Source: Shimia haliotis
GTDB taxonomy: Bacteria > Pseudomonadota > Alphaproteobacteria > Rhodobacterales > Rhodobacteraceae
Direction: 5' to 3'
Assembly: GCF_900114415.1 (NCBI RefSeq)
Contig: NZ_FOSZ01000003.1
Span: forward strand, 186,001-250,000
Length of the DNA stretch: 64,000 bases
Shown: piece by piece, positions 7,794 to 16,710 of the stretch
Layout: every line of letters starts with the position of its first letter
Numbering within the stretch: the first letter of the stretch is position 1
The notes under the pieces: generated by a model
Databases searched by the model: none
What the model saw: only the letters and a program-made list of their open reading frames with translations
Told to the model about the DNA's origin: nothing
Position numbers and translations under genes: made by a program

Positions 7794-9143
7794 ATGCATA
7801 GACTGATCCAACGCGGCCTGATGTTTGGCAACCTGATCGAGGTGGCCTCGCCGATCCTTCTGGAGCGCTATAATCGCGCGTTGAAACACTTAACCGGCAA
7901 GACCACCAATCTCACCGATTTTCATATCGATATCTCAGGCTATAGCCCCGAGATCGGGGATGAGTTGGAGGATCACCTTTACCTCAACCACGGGGGCTGT
8001 AACCGGCAGTTCATCCTGCTGACCACGGATCAGAAATCGGCGCCGCTGCTCAATATCAAGTTCTCCACCAGTCGCGATATTCTGCGGCATTTCATTGAGG
8101 AAAACGAGCCGCAGCTTTTTGCCCTGACCGCGCGGGATGCGGTTGCAGGGGAATTGGTGAACTCGGTGTTTTCCGTGAGCCAGCCCGCGCGGCTTTTGGA
8201 CATTCGCAAGGTTACGATTGAGGCCGACACCACTGAAGGCACGCTGCGGGATGCGGAAAAGTTGGGTGACCTAGCGGATCGGTTCAAGCAGGAGGAAGAC
8301 GGCTGGTTTGACGATGTGCTGATTGCGGACATGATCAGCCTTGCGAAACGCACGGGTGATGTGACGCGCAATCCGGTGTCGCTCAAGCATATGACATTTG
8401 ATCAGGAAGATTTCTGGACCGCGCATTTCGGTGGGGTCTATGTCTTCCGCGGATTGGGGCATCCAGCGGCGATCACCTCGGGAGACAAGGCTGATCTGGG
8501 GAAGTTGCCGATCAAGTACATCTTTGATTTTAATGACCGAAACCAGATTGCGAAGTTCTTTGACTACAACGATTTGGTGGAGCCGATTGTAAAGGCGCGG
8601 GGCATCGATGCCAGTGCGATCCTGCGTCAGAAGATGGACTTTATCGTTGTGGATGCAGCGCAGGATGCCGGGGTAGACCTGACAGGGGCCACACGGCGCG
8701 ATATCCGGCGGTTGGCGCGGGATCATGCGGATCAGTTGCCACCCGAATATCACGGTCTGCGGCAGATGGTGGATTGGGCGGAGAACGAAGGCAAGTGGCC
8801 GCGTATTAGCTCTGATCATCCGGCTTACTTTTATACCCTGCGAGCGACGGATACGGATCAGGCGGATCTGGTGAATATGCTGCTGGCGGAACTGGCGCCC
8901 AAGGACATTCGACAGCTGTTTATCTGCCACAAAGAGGTGTTTTATCGCGCCTATCAGGGGTGGACCGAAACCAAGAAGAGCTTTGTCGCCGACTTTCTTG
9001 AGCGGGAATATCTGGCGGATAAGGCGGGCGCGCGGGAGGCGCTTTTCGGACATGACGCGCCGTTGGAAATGCCAAAGGTGCGCAAACGGGCCAGTGAGGA
9101 TATGATCGCGCGTGTCGGGCCTTGGGGAGCGGTGAGGAGATAA
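7794..9143 (+). CDS. DUF6638-like conserved protein of unknown function
   Basis: This 449-residue soluble protein begins MHRLIQRGLMFGNLIEVASP and continues with a strongly conserved-looking DFHIDISGYSPEIGDEL segment near residue 45. I associate it with the Rhodobacterales family DUF6638, from memory only. There is no signal peptide or membrane helix. A central segment with FRGLGHPAAITSGDKADLGKL and a C-terminal helical region are present. The frame is open upstream to a TTG at 7764, but ATG 7794 is the natural start. Its ribosome site is poor, which fits displacement of the original leader by the AT-rich insert just upstream. It is part of the AAA+ cluster. Confidence 0.75.
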   Translation: MHRLIQRGLMFGNLIEVASPILLERYNRALKHLTGKTTNLTDFHIDISGYSPEIGDELEDHLYLNHGGCNRQFILLTTDQKSAPLLNIKFSTSRDILRHFIEENEPQLFALTARDAVAGELVNSVFSVSQPARLLDIRKVTIEADTTEGTLRDAEKLGDLADRFKQEEDGWFDDVLIADMISLAKRTGDVTRNPVSLKHMTFDQEDFWTAHFGGVYVFRGLGHPAAITSGDKADLGKLPIKYIFDFNDRNQIAKFFDYNDLVEPIVKARGIDASAILRQKMDFIVVDAAQDAGVDLTGATRRDIRRLARDHADQLPPEYHGLRQMVDWAENEGKWPRISSDHPAYFYTLRATDTDQADLVNMLLAELAPKDIRQLFICHKEVFYRAYQGWTETKKSFVADFLEREYLADKAGAREALFGHDAPLEMPKVRKRASEDMIARVGPWGAVRR

Positions 9144-9144
9144 G

Positions 9145-9411
9145 ATGTTTGCACTGGCGAGATTGGCCGTTGTCGGCTTTGTGGTTCTGACGATCGTTTA
9201 TGTTTGTCTGTCGTGGTATTCGCGGTCCGTTCGGCGCGACAAACTTGAGGCGGAATGGGACAGCGAGGGCATGAGCGGGGATCGGGACGCGTTCATTGAG
9301 CAGGGATTGGCCGACTATGATGGATCTTTGCGTCGTAAATTGATTTGGGGTGTCTATATCATTCCGGTGACAGCGGTTATAGCGCTGATCTACTTCATGA
9401 ATTTCCACTAG
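9145..9411 (+). CDS. small two-helix membrane protein
   Basis: This 88-residue protein has an N-terminal membrane helix (about 5-24, ARLAVVGFVVLTIVYVCLSW) and a C-terminal one (about 67-86, IWGVYIIPVTAVIALIYFM). An acidic linker (DKLEAEWDSEGMSGDRDAFIEQGLADYD) lies between them, probably in the cytoplasm. The ATG follows the DUF6638-like stop by one base, with GGTGAGGAG before it, so the two genes are cotranslated. The function is unknown. Related small proteins in this order are sometimes loosely labelled as efflux pumps, which nothing here supports. Confidence 0.75.
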   Translation: MFALARLAVVGFVVLTIVYVCLSWYSRSVRRDKLEAEWDSEGMSGDRDAFIEQGLADYDGSLRRKLIWGVYIIPVTAVIALIYFMNFH

Positions 9412-9424
9412 GGGGACCGGTGTG

Positions 9425-10069
9425 ATGGTCTATATAAAATGGGGTTTCTGGGCGGTTTTCTGGATACTGGTGGCGTCTTTCTTCCACTATACGTTGCCGC
9501 AACATGACGTGGTGCGGATCACGGACACCTATGAAAAGCGGATCGATTTTGGGGAGAATTCGATTTTCTGGGCCAAATCGGATGCGGGCAATGCCGAGAC
9601 AACCGTCAATCGCGATGTGTTCTTTATCGAGACGAAGAAGCCCAATGATCGTGTGATGGTTTATCGCAACGAGGACACCAGCGCCGGATGGCCACCTTAT
9701 TTCAAGTTCGATACCGCGAATCTACAGGCTGAGGCGGGAGATCTGAAATCGACGGCGGACTCGCCCAAATGGGTCGCGATCAAGCACTATGGCTGGCGAA
9801 ACGAGTTTCTGTCGATCTATCCAAATGCAGTGGGTGTTAAGGCCGTTGCAGGGCCGGATGTGACGTTCATTCCGTGGCTCAACATCGCCATTCTGACGGT
9901 GTTCTTTGCGGTGGTCTGGGCGATATGGGTGCGCTGGCGCCGATTCCGTGCTGCACGGATTGATCCGGTGCTGGAGGATATGGGCGACAGCTTTGAAGCT
10001 GCGGGCGACAGCCTTGCGGAGAAGCGCGGGCGCTTCCGGCGTTGGCTGGACAGTTGGAAATCCAAATAA
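9425..10069 (+). CDS. DUF1523 family membrane protein
   Basis: This 214-residue protein has an N-terminal membrane helix (about 3-22), an extracytoplasmic domain (25-150) and a second helix (about 153-175). A basic and helical cytoplasmic tail follows. The extracytoplasmic part has features I recognise as DUF1523: HDVVRITDTYEKR, YFKFDTANLQAEA and WVAIKHYGWRNEFLSIYPNAV. A GTG one codon earlier is an alternative start. The GGGGGA ribosome site serves either. It ends the AAA+ cluster and converges on soeC with one base between stop codons. The function of the family is unknown. Confidence 0.85.
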   Translation: MVYIKWGFWAVFWILVASFFHYTLPQHDVVRITDTYEKRIDFGENSIFWAKSDAGNAETTVNRDVFFIETKKPNDRVMVYRNEDTSAGWPPYFKFDTANLQAEAGDLKSTADSPKWVAIKHYGWRNEFLSIYPNAVGVKAVAGPDVTFIPWLNIAILTVFFAVVWAIWVRWRRFRAARIDPVLEDMGDSFEAAGDSLAEKRGRFRRWLDSWKSK

Positions 10070-10070
10070 C

Positions 10071-10943
10071 CTAACGCATGCCATAGTAGAGGCCGACGAC
10101 GTGTTCGGCCTCTGCGAAGAACAGCCAGCGGGAACAGGCGACGCCTGCGATGTGACTGAGGACTGCGAGAGCTGCGAAGACGTGGTTGAACGGCACAAGC
10201 AGTAGGATCAGTGGCAGAACGAAGGTCAGGCAAAAAGCGATGACGCGCAACTTGAGCGCGTGTTTGCGGCCCACGACGTAGACAAATTCCTTCATCAGAT
10301 AGTTGGGCGAACTGTGCGGGTGCGCCATTGAGCGCACGGTGCCACGCTCGCCAAGGCCGGTGGCGGTGCCGAGGTCTGTGCCGCTTTCAGAGAGCGCCTT
10401 GTCGCCACGTTGCCACCAAGCGAGTTGCACGGCAGCCGCAAACAGCAACAGCACAATAGCGGTGAATGTACGGCCAGACAAAAGCGCGCCTCCTGCGAGG
10501 GAGAAGGTCAGGTAAAGCGCTGGTGTCAAAGGGGTTTTCCAGCGCGGAACTGTGGCCAGTTGCCCGTAGATCATTGAAGTTGTGAAGACCGTTCCAACCG
10601 CGAAAGCTGCGCCGATCCAGCCGAGAATGGCGATGTTTTGGCCTAAGAAAATCAAGGCGGCAGCATACACCCCGAGGATGCACAGTGCGGCTACGGCACA
10701 GACGCCTTCGCGCGACAGCCAGCTTGTGCGCCATTGGCTGAAGGCACGCCATGCGCGTTCCGGATGGCCGAGGTGGAAAGTGGACGACAGCAGCCCGCCC
10801 ACGGCCAGCGCATAGGCAATGGCGAAGAAGATAAAGCCGGTGAAGCCAGTGGGGGGCGTCGGGTCGATGCCGAGCCAGAAGAGCAGGCCGAAGCCGAGAC
10901 CGGAGAGCGTGGTGAAGATGATAACGGACGGTGCGGGATGCAT
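10071..10943 (-). CDS. soeC: SoeC/DmsC-type membrane anchor subunit of sulfite-oxidising molybdoenzyme
   Basis: This 290-residue polytopic membrane protein (about eight hydrophobic helices) starts MHPAPSVIIFTTLSGLGFGL, as in DmsC/NrfD-like anchors. It has the family motifs TFHLGHPERAWRAFSQWRTSWLSRE (about 57-81) and SPNYLMKEFVYVVGRKHA. It would carry electrons between the quinone pool and the iron-sulfur subunit. Its start overlaps the soeB stop (TGATG) behind GGAGG, so the longer upstream frame is not used. The DMSO-reductase label is the alternative. The taurine/sulfite context and the untargeted catalytic subunit favour SoeC. Confidence 0.78.
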   Translation of the reverse strand: MHPAPSVIIFTTLSGLGFGLLFWLGIDPTPPTGFTGFIFFAIAYALAVGGLLSSTFHLGHPERAWRAFSQWRTSWLSREGVCAVAALCILGVYAAALIFLGQNIAILGWIGAAFAVGTVFTTSMIYGQLATVPRWKTPLTPALYLTFSLAGGALLSGRTFTAIVLLLFAAAVQLAWWQRGDKALSESGTDLGTATGLGERGTVRSMAHPHSSPNYLMKEFVYVVGRKHALKLRVIAFCLTFVLPLILLLVPFNHVFAALAVLSHIAGVACSRWLFFAEAEHVVGLYYGMR

Positions 10944-11704
10944 CAGGAAGCCCCTCCGGGGATTTTGTCGAGAGTTTTGTCGAGCCAGCTGAGGAAGCCT
11001 TTGGGTTCTTCGGCGACGGGTTCCAGCAGCGGGGCCAGCAGGGATTGATCGTCCCATGAATCTTTGAGGCGTGGCGGAAGGTATTTGTTGACCGGCTTGG
11101 TGCCCATTTCCGGCATCAGGTCAAAACCGCCTCTGGAGTCAACGAGTTGGCTGACATCGGAGTTCGGATCGCCAAGGTCGCCGAAGTGACGGGCACCGGC
11201 GGGGCAGGTGCGCACACAAGAGGGGATTTGATCCTCTTCGGGTAGGTTTTCGTTGTAAATGCGGTCCACACATAGGGTGCATTTTTTCATCACGCCTTCG
11301 GCCTGATCAAGTTCACGGGCGCCGTAGGGGCAAGCCCAAGCGCAGAGGCCGCAACCGATGCAGCTGTCCTCGTTGACCAAGACGATGCCGTCCTCGACGC
11401 GTTTGTAGCTGGCGCCGGTGGGGCAGACTGTGACGCAGGGGGCGTCTTCGCAGTGCAGGCAGGATTTCGGGAAGTGCACGGTCTGGGCGGGGCCAGCTTC
11501 GGGTTGCACTTCGTAGCTGTGGACGCGGTTCAGAAAAGTGCCCATGGGTTCAGTGCCATAGGGGCGTTGGTCCGACAAAGGCGCGCCGTAGTTTTCGGTG
11601 TTCCAGCCTTTGCAGGAGATCACGCAGGCGTGGCAGCCAACGCAGGTATCGAGGTCAATCACGAGGCCGAGTTTGCGGTCGGTGGATGTGGGAAGCGTGG
11701 TCAT
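10943..11704 (-). CDS. soeB: SoeB: 4Fe-4S electron-transfer subunit
   Basis: This 253-residue ferredoxin-like subunit has four cysteine clusters in DmsB/NrfC order: CVGCHACVISC (21-31), CLHCEDAPCVTVC (about 86-98), CIGCGLCAWAC with KKCTLC downstream (about 118-145), and CVRTCPAGA. These bind four [4Fe-4S] centres passing electrons between the molybdenum subunit and the membrane anchor. There is no Tat signal, so it faces the cytoplasm. A GGAGGCC ribosome site precedes the ATG. It lies between soeA and soeC in one operon. An 11-bp motif (CGTCGGTATTG) is repeated in tandem in the 82-base gap before it. Confidence 0.82.
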   Translation of the reverse strand: MTTLPTSTDRKLGLVIDLDTCVGCHACVISCKGWNTENYGAPLSDQRPYGTEPMGTFLNRVHSYEVQPEAGPAQTVHFPKSCLHCEDAPCVTVCPTGASYKRVEDGIVLVNEDSCIGCGLCAWACPYGARELDQAEGVMKKCTLCVDRIYNENLPEEDQIPSCVRTCPAGARHFGDLGDPNSDVSQLVDSRGGFDLMPEMGTKPVNKYLPPRLKDSWDDQSLLAPLLEPVAEEPKGFLSWLDKTLDKIPGGAS

Positions 11705-11786
11705 GGCTGGGCCTCCAGAAGGCGGGCTGTATCACGTCGGTATTGCGTCGGTATTGCGTCGGGAAAGCAGGCGCGCTGTGTCGTGG

Positions 11787-14597
11787 TCATTTGCCCACCT
11801 TCCATTTCAGCTCAGACGGGCCTTGGGCGACCGGCGATTTGATAGGCGCAAAGGCCGGTTGGCTTTCCGCTGGTGCGTCGGCCTTTTCAATTTTCACACG
11901 CAGGTCGAACCAAGCCGCCTGACCGGTGATCGGGTCGGAGTTGGACCAGCGCAGGCCGTCGCCCTTCGGGGGCAGCAACTCGTGGATCAGATGGTTGAGC
12001 AGGAAGCCTTTGTTGGATTCCGGCGCATCCTCAGACAATGCCCAAGTGCCTTTGCGTTTGCCAATGGCGTTCCATGTCCAAACGGTGTTGTCGTTGAGCG
12101 CGGCTTGATGCGCCACCGGCACCGTGATTTCGCCGTGAGTAGACGTCACACGCGCCCAGTCGCCATCGGCAAATCCGTGCTGCTCCCATAGTTTGGTCGG
12201 CAGGTAGAGCGGGTTGTGGCCGTGCAACTGGCGCAGCCACGCGTTTTGGGTGCCCCAGCTGTGATACATCGCCATTGGGCGTTGGGTCAGTGCGTGGATC
12301 GGGAATTCGTCGAGATCGACACCATTGTCCTCGAGTGCGGGATACCAGATGGGCAGCGGATCCATCACTGCCTTCAGACGGTCGCGCAGGTGTTCGGGCG
12401 GCTGGCGGTCGCCGTGTCCTTCGGCGGCGCGTTGGAAGCTGCGGACCGGTTCGGAGTAGAGCTGGAACAGGTATGGCTCGGGGGCATCATAGATCCCCAT
12501 GCCGACAGCCCAGTCCTGATAGCTGGCATTCCACGGTTTGTAGTAGTTGGCCCCGTCGGGGATGTGTTCGACAAAGAAGCCGCCGTTTTCGATGTAGCGG
12601 TCAAGTTGGTCGGGGTTCACGTCACCGCGGCCAACCTGATCGGCGTTTTCACCGCGGAAGCCGGCGAGCGGGCCGATGCCCGGCTTGCGCTGGTGGTTGA
12701 CGATATAGTCGGCGTAGTCCTGATATTTGGCGCTGCCGTCTTTGTTGGTGAAACCGGGCATACCGAGTTTGTTGGCCAGTTGCACCAGAACAGTCTGGAA
12801 GCCGCGCACGTCGCGGTCGGGTTCCACCACCGGCCAACGGATGGCGTCGGCGGCGGCATCGGCCTCGCAAATTGGACGATCCAGCAGCGAAATGCAGTCG
12901 TGTCGTTCCAGATAGGTGGTGTCGGGCAGCACGAGGTCGGCATAGGCCACCATTTCCGAGCTGTAGGCGTCGGAATAGATGATGTTGGGAATCACATAGT
13001 CGCCGTTTTCATCCGTGTCGGTCAGCATCTGCATGACACCGCCCGAGTTCATCGAAGAGTTCCACGACATGTTCGCCATATACATAAACAGCGTGTCGAT
13101 CTTGTAGGGATCACCCGCGTGGGCGTTGGAGATCACCATGTGCATGAGGCCATGGGCGCTCATGGGGTTTTCCCACGTGAAGGCTTTGTCGATGCGGGCG
13201 GGGCTGCCGTCTTCCTTGAGCATCAGATCGTCTGGACCTTGCACAAAGCCGAGGTGCGGGCCGTCGAGGGCTGAGTTGGGTTGCACGCCGCAGTGCGGTT
13301 TGGGATGGGCGGTGTAGGGTTTCGGATAGGGCGGTTTGAACCGGAAACCCCCGGGGACCTCGACGGTGCCGAGGATGATTTGCAGCACATGCAGGGCGCG
13401 GCAGGTCTGGAAGCCGTTGGAATGGGCCGAGATGCCGCGCATGGCGTGCATCGAGACAGGACGACCGGTCATGGTTTTGTGGGTCTCACCGCGGAAGTCG
13501 GTCCATTCCTGGTCCAACTCAAACGCCTCGTCAAAGGCGACGCGGGCAAGATCGGCGGCGATGGTTTTGATTTTGTCAGCAGTCACGCCCGTGCGCTCGG
13601 CCACGGCCTCGGGTGCATATTGAGGGTCGAGGTATTTCTCGGCCAACAGGTGCATGACGGTTTTGTGGGTTGTGCCTGCGTGTCGGTATTGCGCGGAGAG
13701 GTCGGGTTGTACGCCTTTTTGGTCAAACGGTGTGAGCTTGCCTGTTGTGCGATCGATCACCAGTTCCTTGCCGTTCTCATCGCGCATCAGAAGGCCGGTT
13801 TCAGCGTCTACCAAAACCGGTGCGTTGGTGTATTGCGCCAGATAATGCAGGTCGATTTTGCCCGCCTTCATCAGCTCGTGCACAAGGCTGAGGATAAAGA
13901 GACCATCAGAGCCCGGTGTGATGCCCACCCATTCGTCGGCCACGGCGTTGTAACCGGAGCGCACGGGGTTCACGCCGATGACCTTGGCACCGCGGGCCTT
14001 GATCTTGCCTATGCCGGCCTTGATCGGGTTACTGTCGTGGTCCTCAGCAACGCCAAACAGCATGAAGAGTTTGGTGTGATCCCAGTCGGGTTGGCCAAAT
14101 TCCCAGAAGGCGCCGCCCATGGTGTAGATGCCAGCGGTGGCCATGTTGACCGAGCAGAAGCCGCCGTGGGCCGCAAAGTTGGGGGTGCCGAAATTCTGCG
14201 CCCAGAAGCCGGTGAAGGATTGCGATTGATCGCGGCCGGTGAAGAAAGCGAGTTTCTCGGGGTTGTTTTCGCGGATCGGTTTCAGAAGGCCGGTGGCGAT
14301 GTCCAGCGCCTCGTCCCATGTGATTTCTTCAAATTCACCCGATCCGCGCGGGCCGACGCGTTTCAGGGGCGCGCGCAGCCGCGAGGGCGCGTTGACCTGC
14401 ATGATGCCAGCGGAGCCTTTGGCGCAGAGAACGCCTTTGTTCACCGGATGGTCGCGGTTGCCCTCAATGTAGGCAACTTTCCCGTCCTTCATATGCACGT
14501 TGATGCCGCAGCGGCAGGCGCACATGTAGCAGGTGGTCTGGCGCACCTCGTCAGAGACTTTGGGAGAGGTGTTAAGCTTGGGCTGCTGGAAGGTCAT
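11787..14597 (-). CDS. soeA: SoeA: cytoplasmic sulfite dehydrogenase, molybdopterin catalytic subunit
   Basis: This 936-residue DMSO-reductase-superfamily enzyme has an N-terminal [4Fe-4S] motif with Cys23, Cys26, Cys30 and Cys58 (TCYMCACRC ... VLCAKG). Molybdopterin-guanine-dinucleotide binding segments follow (ITWDEALDIA, FGVAEDHDSNP). Cys148 in GGFCSVN sits where related enzymes carry the Mo ligand. There is no twin-arginine signal, unlike DmsA, so it should act in the cytoplasm, as SoeA of Allochromatium and roseobacters does. It would oxidise the sulfite released by Xsc to sulfate. It is followed by soeB and soeC. A different substrate, such as a polysulfide or thiosulfate-type compound, cannot be excluded. 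Confidence 0.78.
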   Translation of the reverse strand: MTFQQPKLNTSPKVSDEVRQTTCYMCACRCGINVHMKDGKVAYIEGNRDHPVNKGVLCAKGSAGIMQVNAPSRLRAPLKRVGPRGSGEFEEITWDEALDIATGLLKPIRENNPEKLAFFTGRDQSQSFTGFWAQNFGTPNFAAHGGFCSVNMATAGIYTMGGAFWEFGQPDWDHTKLFMLFGVAEDHDSNPIKAGIGKIKARGAKVIGVNPVRSGYNAVADEWVGITPGSDGLFILSLVHELMKAGKIDLHYLAQYTNAPVLVDAETGLLMRDENGKELVIDRTTGKLTPFDQKGVQPDLSAQYRHAGTTHKTVMHLLAEKYLDPQYAPEAVAERTGVTADKIKTIAADLARVAFDEAFELDQEWTDFRGETHKTMTGRPVSMHAMRGISAHSNGFQTCRALHVLQIILGTVEVPGGFRFKPPYPKPYTAHPKPHCGVQPNSALDGPHLGFVQGPDDLMLKEDGSPARIDKAFTWENPMSAHGLMHMVISNAHAGDPYKIDTLFMYMANMSWNSSMNSGGVMQMLTDTDENGDYVIPNIIYSDAYSSEMVAYADLVLPDTTYLERHDCISLLDRPICEADAAADAIRWPVVEPDRDVRGFQTVLVQLANKLGMPGFTNKDGSAKYQDYADYIVNHQRKPGIGPLAGFRGENADQVGRGDVNPDQLDRYIENGGFFVEHIPDGANYYKPWNASYQDWAVGMGIYDAPEPYLFQLYSEPVRSFQRAAEGHGDRQPPEHLRDRLKAVMDPLPIWYPALEDNGVDLDEFPIHALTQRPMAMYHSWGTQNAWLRQLHGHNPLYLPTKLWEQHGFADGDWARVTSTHGEITVPVAHQAALNDNTVWTWNAIGKRKGTWALSEDAPESNKGFLLNHLIHELLPPKGDGLRWSNSDPITGQAAWFDLRVKIEKADAPAESQPAFAPIKSPVAQGPSELKWKVGK

Positions 14598-14634
14598 TGG
14601 CGGGCTTTCGGTCTGGCTGTTCCGGAAATTGTAT

Positions 14635-14663
14635 CTTTGCGGGGAATGTTTCCCCTCGCAAAG
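14635..14663 (-). terminator. stem-loop between gltA and soeA
   Basis: CTTTGCG (14635-14641) pairs with CGCAAAG (14657-14663), and GGGA/TCCC pairs inside it. It lies in the 81-base gap after the citrate synthase stop and before soeA. No clear T-run follows on the minus strand, so it may be a processing or attenuation site rather than a full terminator. Confidence 0.4.
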
Positions 14664-14678
14664 TGTTTTGTCGGAAAG

Positions 14679-15812
14679 TTATCGCTTCGTCATCGGCGTG
14701 TAGGGGCGCATGTCCGGCCCGTTGTAAAGCGTCAGCGGGCGGATCAGGATGTTGCTGTCCTGTTGATCCATGCATTGGATGATCCAGCCGGGCATACGGC
14801 CGATGGCGAAGATCGGCACGTAAAGATCCATCGGGATACCGTGCAGCTGGTAGATCACGCCGGAGTAGAAATCGACGTTCACGTTCAGGCCGTGGCGGGC
14901 GTAGGGCTTCATGGCGTCGACCACGCCTTGCAGGATTTCGTACCACTCCGGCGCGCCCATTTCCTCGCCGAGTTTTTTCACACCGTCGCGCATGTGGCGG
15001 GCGCGGGGGTCTTCGGCGCGGTAGACGCGGTGGCCGAAACCCGTGACAGCCTCGCGGTTTTTGCGTTTGGCTTTGACGTAGGCGGCGGCGTTGTCGGGTG
15101 TGCCAATCTCGTGCACCATTTTCATCACGTCCTCAGCCGCGCCGCCGTGGGCGGGGCCTGCGAGGGTGGAGAGTGCTGTGACGATGCCGCCGTGCAGGTT
15201 GGCCTCGGTGCCGATGGTCACGCGGGCGGCGAAGGACGACGCGTTGGCGCCGTGTTCTGCGTGCAGGATGAAGTCGACATCCGCCAAACGGGCGGCGTCC
15301 TCAGAAGGTTTCTCTCCCTTGAGCATCCAGAGCCAGTTGGCGGCGTGGGAGAGGGTTTTGTCGGCTGGCACCGGATCGCGGCCGTTGCGGATGTTTTCAT
15401 GTGCGGCGATGATCATCGGAACTTGTGAGGTCAGGCGCAGGCCGTTGGCGAGGAAGGCCTCGGGGCCGACGTTCTGGCTGTCTGCTTCCAGCGCGGCGAG
15501 GGCGGAAACGGCGGTGCGCAGGACGTCCATCGGGTGGCCGTCTTTGGTGGCGCGGATGATGTCGTAGACCTGATCCGGCAACTCGCGGGCGGCTTTGAGC
15601 GTTGCGTCAAATGCGGTCAGTTCGTCTTGGGTGGGCAGCTCTCCGTGGATAAGCAGGTAACAGACTTCCTCAAACGTCGATTTGGTCGCGAGGTCGTGGA
15701 TCGAGTAACCGCGATAGGAGAGCTCGCCGGCGGCGCCGTCGATGTGGGAAACGCCGGAACGTTCGAAATAAATGCCTTTGAGGCCGCGGTTGATCTTGAC
15801 GTTTTCGGTCAC
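14679..15812 (-). CDS. citrate synthase (short, citrate/2-methylcitrate synthase type)
   Basis: This 377-residue protein has the catalytic residues of citrate synthases: His222 in GPAHGGA, His261 in GFGHRVY and Asp314 in VDFYSG. HAEHGANASSF (184-194) is also present. The length matches the short Bacillus-like/PrpC-like class rather than the roughly 430-residue hexameric GltA, so 2-methylcitrate activity is possible. The start is GTG with CAGGAG about 8 bases upstream. It lies upstream of soeABC and beside the xsc-pta genes, which suggests it channels acetyl-CoA from taurine into the TCA cycle. Confidence 0.85.
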   Translation of the reverse strand: MTENVKINRGLKGIYFERSGVSHIDGAAGELSYRGYSIHDLATKSTFEEVCYLLIHGELPTQDELTAFDATLKAARELPDQVYDIIRATKDGHPMDVLRTAVSALAALEADSQNVGPEAFLANGLRLTSQVPMIIAAHENIRNGRDPVPADKTLSHAANWLWMLKGEKPSEDAARLADVDFILHAEHGANASSFAARVTIGTEANLHGGIVTALSTLAGPAHGGAAEDVMKMVHEIGTPDNAAAYVKAKRKNREAVTGFGHRVYRAEDPRARHMRDGVKKLGEEMGAPEWYEILQGVVDAMKPYARHGLNVNVDFYSGVIYQLHGIPMDLYVPIFAIGRMPGWIIQCMDQQDSNILIRPLTLYNGPDMRPYTPMTKR

Positions 15813-15844
15813 GGATGGCTCCTGTTGCGTATACGGAGGTATAC

Positions 15845-16696
15845 ATGAAGTTTATGGATGCGCTGTCGGCCAAAGTGGCCGCGAAAAACGCGCGGGTTGT
15901 GTTTCCCGAAGCCAAAGAGCCGCGCACGGCGGAAGCCATGCGGGCGTTGGATCGGGATGGCTTGTGCCGGCCTGTGACACTCGGCGAGAACACCGAAAGT
16001 TACGTGCAGGCGTTGATGGATACGCGTGGCATGAAGGAAGGGATTGCGCGACGACTGGTCGACAAGCCTCTTTATCGTGCGGCTGCGATGGTTGCGGCTG
16101 GTGAGGCAGACGCAATGACCGCCGGTGCAGTGGCCCCGACGCGGCGCGTGATCGAGGCGGCATCCATGGCGATCGGATTGGCTGATGGTGTCAGCGTTCC
16201 GTCGAGTTTCTTTTTGATGAATTTTCCAGAAGGCCGGTCGCTGATCTTTGCCGATTGTGGCCTGACCGTTGATCCGGACGCCGAAACGCTCGCGGCGATT
16301 GCCAAAGCGTCTGCGCGCAGCGGTGAGGCCCTGTTGGGCGAGGCGCGGGTGGCTTTGCTGTCGTTCTCCACCGGCACAAGCGGCTCGGGCGCGAGCGTGG
16401 ACAAGGTGCGAGAGGCTGCCGCGATTACCGGCTTTACCGGCCCTGTACAGGGGGACGCGGCGCTGATCCCCGACGTGGCCGAGCGCAAGGGCGCGGGGGC
16501 GGGGGATGCCAACGTTTTGATTTTCCCGAATTTGGATGCGGGCAACATCGCCTACAAGCTGGCGGTCGCTTTGGGCGACGCGCAAGCGCTGGGCCCGATT
16601 TTGCAGGGGTTCCGCAAACCGGTCTGTGATCTGAGCCGTGGCGCCAGCGCGCAGGATATCGTGGCGGCCACCGTGGTCACGCTGGCGTTGGAATGA
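15845..16696 (+). CDS. short phosphate acetyltransferase paralogue
   Basis: This 283-residue protein belongs to the phosphate acetyl/butyryltransferase family. It shows VPSSFFLMNFPEGRSLIFADCGLTVDPDAE (about 117-147), ALLSFSTGTSG and NLDAGNIAYKLA, all matching the larger Pta encoded just downstream on the other strand. It is about 60 residues shorter than that neighbour, mainly in the N-terminal lobe. A GGAGGT site lies 4 bases before the ATG. The upstream in-frame start at 15815 would overlap the leader of gltA and is less likely. It may be a second acetyl-phosphate/CoA exchanger or act on another acyl group. Confidence 0.8.
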   Translation: MKFMDALSAKVAAKNARVVFPEAKEPRTAEAMRALDRDGLCRPVTLGENTESYVQALMDTRGMKEGIARRLVDKPLYRAAAMVAAGEADAMTAGAVAPTRRVIEAASMAIGLADGVSVPSSFFLMNFPEGRSLIFADCGLTVDPDAETLAAIAKASARSGEALLGEARVALLSFSTGTSGSGASVDKVREAAAITGFTGPVQGDAALIPDVAERKGAGAGDANVLIFPNLDAGNIAYKLAVALGDAQALGPILQGFRKPVCDLSRGASAQDIVAATVVTLALE

Positions 16697-16710
16697 CGTT
16701 CGGGCAGGGG

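Noticed and set aside
10071-14597. Annotation as periplasmic DMSO reductase (dmsABC)
   Set aside because: The catalytic subunit has no twin-arginine signal, and the operon adjoins taurine desulfonation genes, so SoeABC is the better reading.
12216-15428. Long open frames (352 and 715 codons) on the plus strand opposite soeA and the citrate synthase gene
   Set aside because: They mirror well-supported genes on the other strand, have low-complexity translations and no family match. They arise from high GC in the third codon position.
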